Source of the DNA: Sorangium cellulosum So ce56
GTDB taxonomy: Bacteria > Myxococcota_A > Polyangia > Polyangiales > Polyangiaceae
Direction of reading: 5' to 3'
NCBI RefSeq assembly: GCF_000067165.1
Contig: NC_010162.1
Coordinates: forward strand, 5,414,501 to 5,478,500
Length of the DNA stretch: 64,000 bases
Shown: positions 59,391-64,000 of the stretch, piece by piece
Layout: each line of letters begins with the position of its first letter
Position numbering within the stretch: the first letter of the stretch is position 1
Notes under the pieces: model-generated
Databases searched by the model: none
Seen by the model: the letters and a program-made list of their open reading frames with translations, nothing else
What the model was told of the DNA's origin: nothing
Translations under genes and position numbers: made by a program

Positions 59391-60179
59391 GTGTCGTCCC
59401 GGCGCCCCTGCCCACCCCGGCTGCTCCCTCGGGCAGCGCGCCTCTGCGCCGCGCTGATCCTCGGGCTCGTCGCGCCTGGGTGCCGCGACGAGCCGCGCCC
59501 CTGGGAGGGCAAGCCAGGCCCCGCGGTCGTGCTCTCGGCGGCGCCGACGCACCCGACCGCGACGATCGGGACCGGCGGGCTCGCGGACGTCGACGCGGGA
59601 CAGGGCGAGGGCGACGCCGGAGCGCGCACGGATCTCGATCTGCCGGTCCTCCCGGTGCGCGTCGGCGGTCCCTGGGTGCGCTGCTATGGGAACTTCAGGA
59701 TCAGCGGCGATCCGCTGAAGGACGTGACGCGCCTGTCGCTGCTCTGCGGCCCGGAGAACGGCATGCGCCGGATCTCGCCGAAGCCGATCGAAGGGCAGGT
59801 GGCCGAAGGCGGCGCGATCGTCACGGAGAAGCTGCAGGCGGTCCGGGGCGCGTGTTACCGGGTGTTCGCCGTCGGCGGACCGGGGGTCCTCAACCTGGAC
59901 GTCGCCGTGCGGAGCAGCCGCGGGGCGATGATCGCCAGCGACGGCACCGAGGACGCATGGCCGATCGTCCAGCCGGATCGGCCCTTCTGCCCGCTCGAGG
60001 ACGACAACGCCATCGTGGAGATCAGCGCCCGCCGCGGCAGTGGCCGGTTCGCAGCGGAGGTCTGGATGCTGAAATCCTACAAACGCGCGCGCCAAGGCGA
60101 TGCCGGCATGGAAGCGGAAGCTGGAGCGGACGAGACGTACGAAATGAACAACGAGACGGACGCCTACGAGGAGCTCTGA
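59391..60179 (+). CDS. Lipoprotein, unknown function
   Basis: 262 residues, GTG start; signal ends VAPGC (C31). An Asp/Gly/Ala linker precedes a beta-rich domain with four cysteines (RCYGNFRI, SLLCGPENG, GACYRVFA, PFCPLEDD) that may form two disulfides. The C-terminus is acidic. Divergent from mutY. No family recognised. Confidence 0.75.
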   Translation: MSSRRPCPPRLLPRAARLCAALILGLVAPGCRDEPRPWEGKPGPAVVLSAAPTHPTATIGTGGLADVDAGQGEGDAGARTDLDLPVLPVRVGGPWVRCYGNFRISGDPLKDVTRLSLLCGPENGMRRISPKPIEGQVAEGGAIVTEKLQAVRGACYRVFAVGGPGVLNLDVAVRSSRGAMIASDGTEDAWPIVQPDRPFCPLEDDNAIVEISARRGSGRFAAEVWMLKSYKRARQGDAGMEAEAGADETYEMNNETDAYEEL

Positions 60180-60423
60180 GCTGGCGCCGCCTCGACCATC
60201 GCCCGATCCACGGACATCGCGGGCGCCACGGTTTCCGTCCGGGTCACTGCAGTGTCCGCTGCGAGAGCTCGAAGGCAGAGCTCTCTCGTCTGCCGCACGC
60301 GCGCGAAAGGCTCCCCATCGTCGTCAAAATCCGGCAGATCCATGGACCATGGCGCGACGCCGGCACCCTGCACGCACCCCTGCATTGACGTGGCCGCCCC
60401 GTCCCGCTAGGGGAGCCCGAGCC

Positions 60424-60930
60424 ATGGCCGACGACACCGAGCCGCTCCGCGAGGACGAAGGGGACAAGGTGGAAGGCGAAGGCGAGAAGAAACGCCTCTT
60501 CGAGCGCGCTATCCCGGAGATCTTCAAGCGCGTGGTCGAGCGGGCCGTCGAGAGCGGCATCGACAAGCTCAGCGAGGGGCCCGAGAACCTCCGACACTTC
60601 GTGGGCGACCTCAAGCTGCCCAAAGAGGTCCTCCACTACCTCTATACCCAGATCGACGAGACCAAGAACGGTCTCTACCGCGTCGTCGCGAAGGAGATCC
60701 GGGATGTGCTCGAGCACACCCAGTTCGCGGACGAGATCACGAAGGTGCTGACGAAGCTCTCCTTCGAGATCAAGACCGAGATCCGCTTCATTCCCAACGA
60801 AGCGGCCAAGAGAGACGACAGCCAGGACGAGCCGAGGACCGGGTTGCCGAAGCCGGAGGTCACCGCTCAGGTGAACGTCAAAGACCGAAGCAAAGAGACC
60901 GGGCGAGACCGGCGCCGTGAGGAGAAGTGA
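60424..60930 (+). CDS. Hypothetical helical protein
   Basis: 168 residues; acidic N-terminus, then a helical core (FERAIPEIFKRVVERAVESG, LPKEVLHYLYTQIDE) and a charged, Lys-rich C-terminus. No signal peptide. The stop overlaps the start of the next gene (GTGA), so the two are translationally coupled. Unrecognised. Confidence 0.75.
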   Translation: MADDTEPLREDEGDKVEGEGEKKRLFERAIPEIFKRVVERAVESGIDKLSEGPENLRHFVGDLKLPKEVLHYLYTQIDETKNGLYRVVAKEIRDVLEHTQFADEITKVLTKLSFEIKTEIRFIPNEAAKRDDSQDEPRTGLPKPEVTAQVNVKDRSKETGRDRRREEK

Positions 60931-61418
60931 CGACGAAAAAGCTTAGGACGGGCGGCGAAGTCGACGCCTGGTGCACCAAGTGCCGCCTCGATCTTACCCA
61001 TCGGATCATCGCGATGGTCGGCGACGTGGTGAAGAAGGTCGAGTGCAAGACCTGCATGTCGCACCACCTCTACCGCCAGCCGAAGAGCGAGCGGGAGAAC
61101 CGCGCGGCGGCGCGCGCCTCCGCTCGGAGCAGCAGCGAGCCGCGGGCGGCGTCGAGCTCGCCGCGCGGCGGCGGCGCGGAGCGCCTCACGGCCGCCCAGC
61201 GCGCCGAGCGCGATCAGACGCTCGCGTGGGAACGCGCCATCGCGGGGCAGCCGTCCGGGGCGTTCAAGCCGTACCGCGTCACGCTGACCTTCGGCGAGGG
61301 CGAGCTGATCCACCACAGCAAGTTCGGCGACGGCGTGGTCGCGAAGGTCATCGATCGGGGCAAGATCGAGATCCTGTTCAAGGATGGCCCTCGGACGATG
61401 GCGCACGGGCAGCCGTAA
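60927..61418 (+). CDS. Zinc-ribbon protein with a CarD/DUF3553-like C-terminal segment
   Basis: 163 residues, GTG start overlapping the previous stop. The N-terminus has CTKC and CKTC, a zinc-ribbon-like pair of CxxC motifs. A Ser/Arg-rich linker follows. The C-terminal 45 residues (LIHHSKFGDGVVAKVIDRGK) resemble the small beta domain found at the end of UvrD-like helicases and in CarD-type proteins (pattern HxKFGxGVV). A nucleic-acid or polymerase-associated role is possible. Confidence 0.72.
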   Translation: MTTKKLRTGGEVDAWCTKCRLDLTHRIIAMVGDVVKKVECKTCMSHHLYRQPKSERENRAAARASARSSSEPRAASSSPRGGGAERLTAAQRAERDQTLAWERAIAGQPSGAFKPYRVTLTFGEGELIHHSKFGDGVVAKVIDRGKIEILFKDGPRTMAHGQP

Positions 61419-61490
61419 CGAGCGCCGCCGCGCTCGCTCGAAGCCCGAAACTTGGGGCTGCCCGCGCGATCGGGTAGCCTCGGTATCGCC

Positions 61491-62771
61491 TTGGACAACC
61501 CTTCGCCCCCTTCTGCGAGCGGGTCCCTGCGCGGGCGGCGATCCCGCGCTCGCTGGCCCGAGCGCGCGCTGCGTTGCGTGGCGCTCTGCGCGATCGCCGT
61601 CGAGGCGCTCTGGTACGGCATCCACGAGGTCCGCGGCTTCGGCCCGGCCCTCGCCGACGGCGTGCGCGCCGTGGTCGGTCCTGCGCCTGTCGCGTGGGCC
61701 GAGGACGTGGCGTACGGCGTCGCCGATCGGCTGAACCGGACCCTCTACCGCGACGCGGCCCCGAAGACGTTCTGGGAGCCCCCGCCCGCCGCCGCCGCCG
61801 CGGAGGCCGTGGAGAGCGCCGAGGGCCCGGAGGCGGAGACGGTCACGTCGCCCGCCTCGTTCCAGCCGCCCTTCCCCGAGGTCGCGGCCACGGGTGACGG
61901 CGTCTGGACGCCGATCGGCGACAGCGCCGCCCGGCCCGGCGAGGCGCAGGTGCTCTGGAAGAGCGTCGTGCACCCCGACCCGAAGCGCGTGTTCGCGGCC
62001 ATCGCCGTGGTGGCGATCGATCTCGGGCGCGTCGACCTCCGGCTGGTCGCGGGCACGAAGGAGCCGTTCTCGCCGGACATCCCGGCAGAGCGGCGCCCTG
62101 GCCTCGTCCCAGGAGGCCACGCCGCGGAGCTCGTCGCCGCCTTCAACGGGGGCTTCAAGGCGATGCACGGCCACTACGGGATGATGCTCGACGGCGACAC
62201 GTTCCTGCCGCCGCGCGACAGGGCGTGCACGATCGCGCTCTACCGCAGCGGCGCGGTGCGGATCCGGACCTGGCCCGAGCTGCGCGACGGCGAGGCCCGC
62301 ATGGCCGCGTACCGGCAGACGCCGCCTTGCCTGGTCGAGCAGGGCGAGCTCCACCACGCGCTGTACGACTCGAACCGGGACTGGGGCGCGACGGTGAGCG
62401 GCGAGACGGTGATCCGGCGCTCGGCGCTCGGCGTCGACGCGACGGGCAAGCTGCTCTTTTACGGGCTCGGCGAGGCCGTCACGGCCCGCAGCCTCGCCCG
62501 CGGGATGAAGGCCGCGGGCGCGCACGACGTGGCGGAGCTCGACGTCAACCACGCCTACCCGCGCTTCCTCCTGTACGATCGCGGCGCGGACGGCGCGGGT
62601 CCGCGCGCCAGCTCGGCGCTGATCCCGGACGTGCAGTTCAAGCCCGAGGAGTACGTCGCGGAGCCGGCGCAGCGCGACTTCTTCTACCTGCGACGCCGTC
62701 GGCCGTCGGCGCCGCTCGGGATCGCCGATCCGGCGCCCGAAAGCGACGCCCTCGAGCGCGGCGGCCGGTGA
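61491..62771 (+). CDS. Phosphodiester glycosidase family protein (NAGPA/DUF2233-like)
   Basis: 426 residues from the TTG at 61491 (an in-frame TTG at 61452 would add 13). An N-terminal membrane anchor (about 28-47) points the rest outward. The catalytic fold has LVAAFNGGFKAMHGHYGMM and ELDVNHAYPRFLL, blocks typical of phosphodiester alpha-GlcNAcase-like proteins. It is the third gene in a row with the preceding pair (73 bp gap). Substrate unknown. Confidence 0.78.
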   Translation: MDNPSPPSASGSLRGRRSRARWPERALRCVALCAIAVEALWYGIHEVRGFGPALADGVRAVVGPAPVAWAEDVAYGVADRLNRTLYRDAAPKTFWEPPPAAAAAEAVESAEGPEAETVTSPASFQPPFPEVAATGDGVWTPIGDSAARPGEAQVLWKSVVHPDPKRVFAAIAVVAIDLGRVDLRLVAGTKEPFSPDIPAERRPGLVPGGHAAELVAAFNGGFKAMHGHYGMMLDGDTFLPPRDRACTIALYRSGAVRIRTWPELRDGEARMAAYRQTPPCLVEQGELHHALYDSNRDWGATVSGETVIRRSALGVDATGKLLFYGLGEAVTARSLARGMKAAGAHDVAELDVNHAYPRFLLYDRGADGAGPRASSALIPDVQFKPEEYVAEPAQRDFFYLRRRRPSAPLGIADPAPESDALERGGR

Positions 62772-62808
62772 CCACCGGCCCTCGCCGCGCCCGGAAGAGC
62801 TCGCCTCG

Positions 62809-64000
62809 CTAACGGCGATCGAGCAGGTCGCGCAGGCGCTGCGCGAGGGTCTCGGGGGTGAACGGCTTCTGCAGCAGCGCGAGCTCGCGATCGGGCTCGG
62901 CGCCCGCGAGGACGTCCTCGGCGTAGCCGGAGATGTACAGCACGCGGGCGCGCGGGTGGATCGCGACGGCGCGCTCGGCGAGCTCGCGGCCGTTCATGCC
63001 CGGCATCACGAGATCGGTGAGCAGGAGATCCACCGCGTCTTCCCCCTCCCGCGCGAGTATCGCCAGCGCTTCCTCGCCGCTCGCGGCCGAGAGCACGCCG
63101 TAGCCGCGCCGCTCGAGCACATCGACGATGAGCTTGCGGACGGCGTCATCGTCCTCGACGACGAGCACCGTCTCGTCGCCGCCCGCCGGCGACGGCCGCG
63201 CGCGAGCGGGCGCCACCTCGGCGCGCTCCTCGACGCGCGGGAGGTAGACGCGGAACGTCGTGCCGCGCCCGAGCTCGCTCTCGACCTCGATGAGCCCGCC
63301 GCTCTGGCTCACGATCCCGTACACCGTGGCGAGGCCCAGCCCCGTGCCCTTGCCTCGCGCCTTCGTCGTGAAGAACGGCTCGAACAGGTGCGAGAGCGTG
63401 TCGTGATCCATCCCGTTGCCGCTGTCGGTCACCGAGAGCACGACGTAGGGGGGCCCTCCAGCGGCGGGCGCGTCGTCGTCGTCGCGCTCCGCTGGCGCGA
63501 ACGACCTCGCCGCTGGGCTCTCGCCAGGCTCGCCCAGGGAGGTCTCGACGACGAGCTTGCCGCCCCTCGGCATCGCGTCGCGCGCGTTCACGACGAGGTT
63601 CAGGACGACCTGCTCCAGCTGGCTCTTGTCGACCCTGATCGAGCCGAGATCCCGGCCGACGTTCGTCTGCAGGTCGATGTCCTCGCCGATGAGGCGCTGG
63701 AGCATCGTCTGCATGTCGAGCACCACCGCGTTGATGTCGAGCACCTCGCGCTGAAGCGCCTTGCGGCGGCTCATCGCGAGGAGCTGCCGCGTGAGCGCCG
63801 CGGCGCGCTCCCCGGCCTTCGTGACCTGGAGGGCGTCGCGCCGCAGCGCGCTGTCGGGCCCGAGGCGGCGGATGAGGAGCTCGCCGTAGCCGAGCATCAC
63901 CATGAGCATGTTGTTGAAGTCGTGCGCGATGCCGCCGGCCAGCCGGCCGAGCGCCTCCATCTTCTGCGACTCGCGCGAGCGCTCCTCGCGCTGCCGGAGC
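62809..64000 (-). CDS. Hybrid sensor histidine kinase/response regulator (5' partial)
   Basis: The frame continues to the window end, so the N-terminal sensor part lies outside. What is visible is a HisKA helix with the phosphorylated His in LAGGIAHDFNNML, an HATPase with NLVVNARDAM (N box), VTDSGNGMD (G1) and GKGTGLGLATVYG (G2), then a C-terminal receiver with the phosphorylated Asp in LLLTDLVMPGMNG. Phosphate would move within the protein. The HisKA class is that of PAS-linked hybrid kinases common in myxobacteria. Confidence 0.9.
   Translation of the reverse strand, partial: LRQREERSRESQKMEALGRLAGGIAHDFNNMLMVMLGYGELLIRRLGPDSALRRDALQVTKAGERAAALTRQLLAMSRRKALQREVLDINAVVLDMQTMLQRLIGEDIDLQTNVGRDLGSIRVDKSQLEQVVLNLVVNARDAMPRGGKLVVETSLGEPGESPAARSFAPAERDDDDAPAAGGPPYVVLSVTDSGNGMDHDTLSHLFEPFFTTKARGKGTGLGLATVYGIVSQSGGLIEVESELGRGTTFRVYLPRVEERAEVAPARARPSPAGGDETVLVVEDDDAVRKLIVDVLERRGYGVLSAASGEEALAILAREGEDAVDLLLTDLVMPGMNGRELAERAVAIHPRARVLYISGYAEDVLAGAEPDRELALLQKPFTPETLAQRLRDLLDRR

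Overview
The window reads as chromosomal DNA of a large-genome myxobacterium, most like Sorangium or another Polyangiales member. This rests on very high G+C with strong third-position bias, many lipoproteins with Ala/Pro/Gly-rich linkers, a membrane-anchored Ser/Thr kinase, a giant TPR protein with a kinase-like domain, roadblock and MshEN-type proteins, and a histone H1-like basic protein. No rRNA, tRNA, CRISPR array, phage or intact insertion sequence was seen. Both ends cut through genes: a class III aminotransferase on the left and a hybrid histidine kinase on the right.

Regions. 1-9.5 kb holds an aminotransferase/MFS pair, a trypsin-like protease, a DUF937-OmpA envelope protein, a two-gene unit of unknown function, a PhoD-like phosphatase, and a decaying patch with a broken FadL-like porin. 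9.6-16.2 kb is an RNA methyltransferase (RlmN family), tatB-tatC, and on the other strand two tandem lspA genes plus lgt (protein export and lipoprotein maturation), followed by two small DUF4398 lipoproteins. 16.8-28 kb carries an MrfA-like helicase, an active Ser/Thr kinase, a methyltransferase that looks like a lipoprotein, a DUF1566 lipoprotein, a metzincin protease with two PPC domains, an MshEN-domain protein and FtsB. 28.3-36.7 kb is the most unusual stretch: a 1765-residue protein with an EAD-like N-terminus, a kinase-like domain lacking the catalytic Asp and long TPR arrays; then a 633-residue protein joining a 245-residue histone H1-like tail to a Fic-like domain whose catalytic His is Tyr; then endonuclease III.

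36.8-47.1 kb contains a Cys-rich lipoprotein, MeaB, Bpt, a YhbY protein, a 1276-residue NfnAB-like flavoprotein, and a roadblock-aroQ-accB-accC operon in which aroQ appears to start at CTG overlapping the upstream stop; a hairpin plus T-run ends the operon. 47.8-64 kb contains an aconitase-fold protein that has lost its Fe-S cysteines, a DUF4139 lipoprotein, a sulfatase-fold protein with Thr at the nucleophile position, a tightly overlapping three-gene envelope operon, MutY, a small operon with a zinc-ribbon protein, a phosphodiester glycosidase-like protein, and the truncated sensor kinase.

The most novel-looking items are the histone-H1/Fic-like fusion, the EAD/pseudokinase/TPR protein and the cysteine-less aconitase-like protein. 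All functional statements come from reading motifs by eye; no database search was run.
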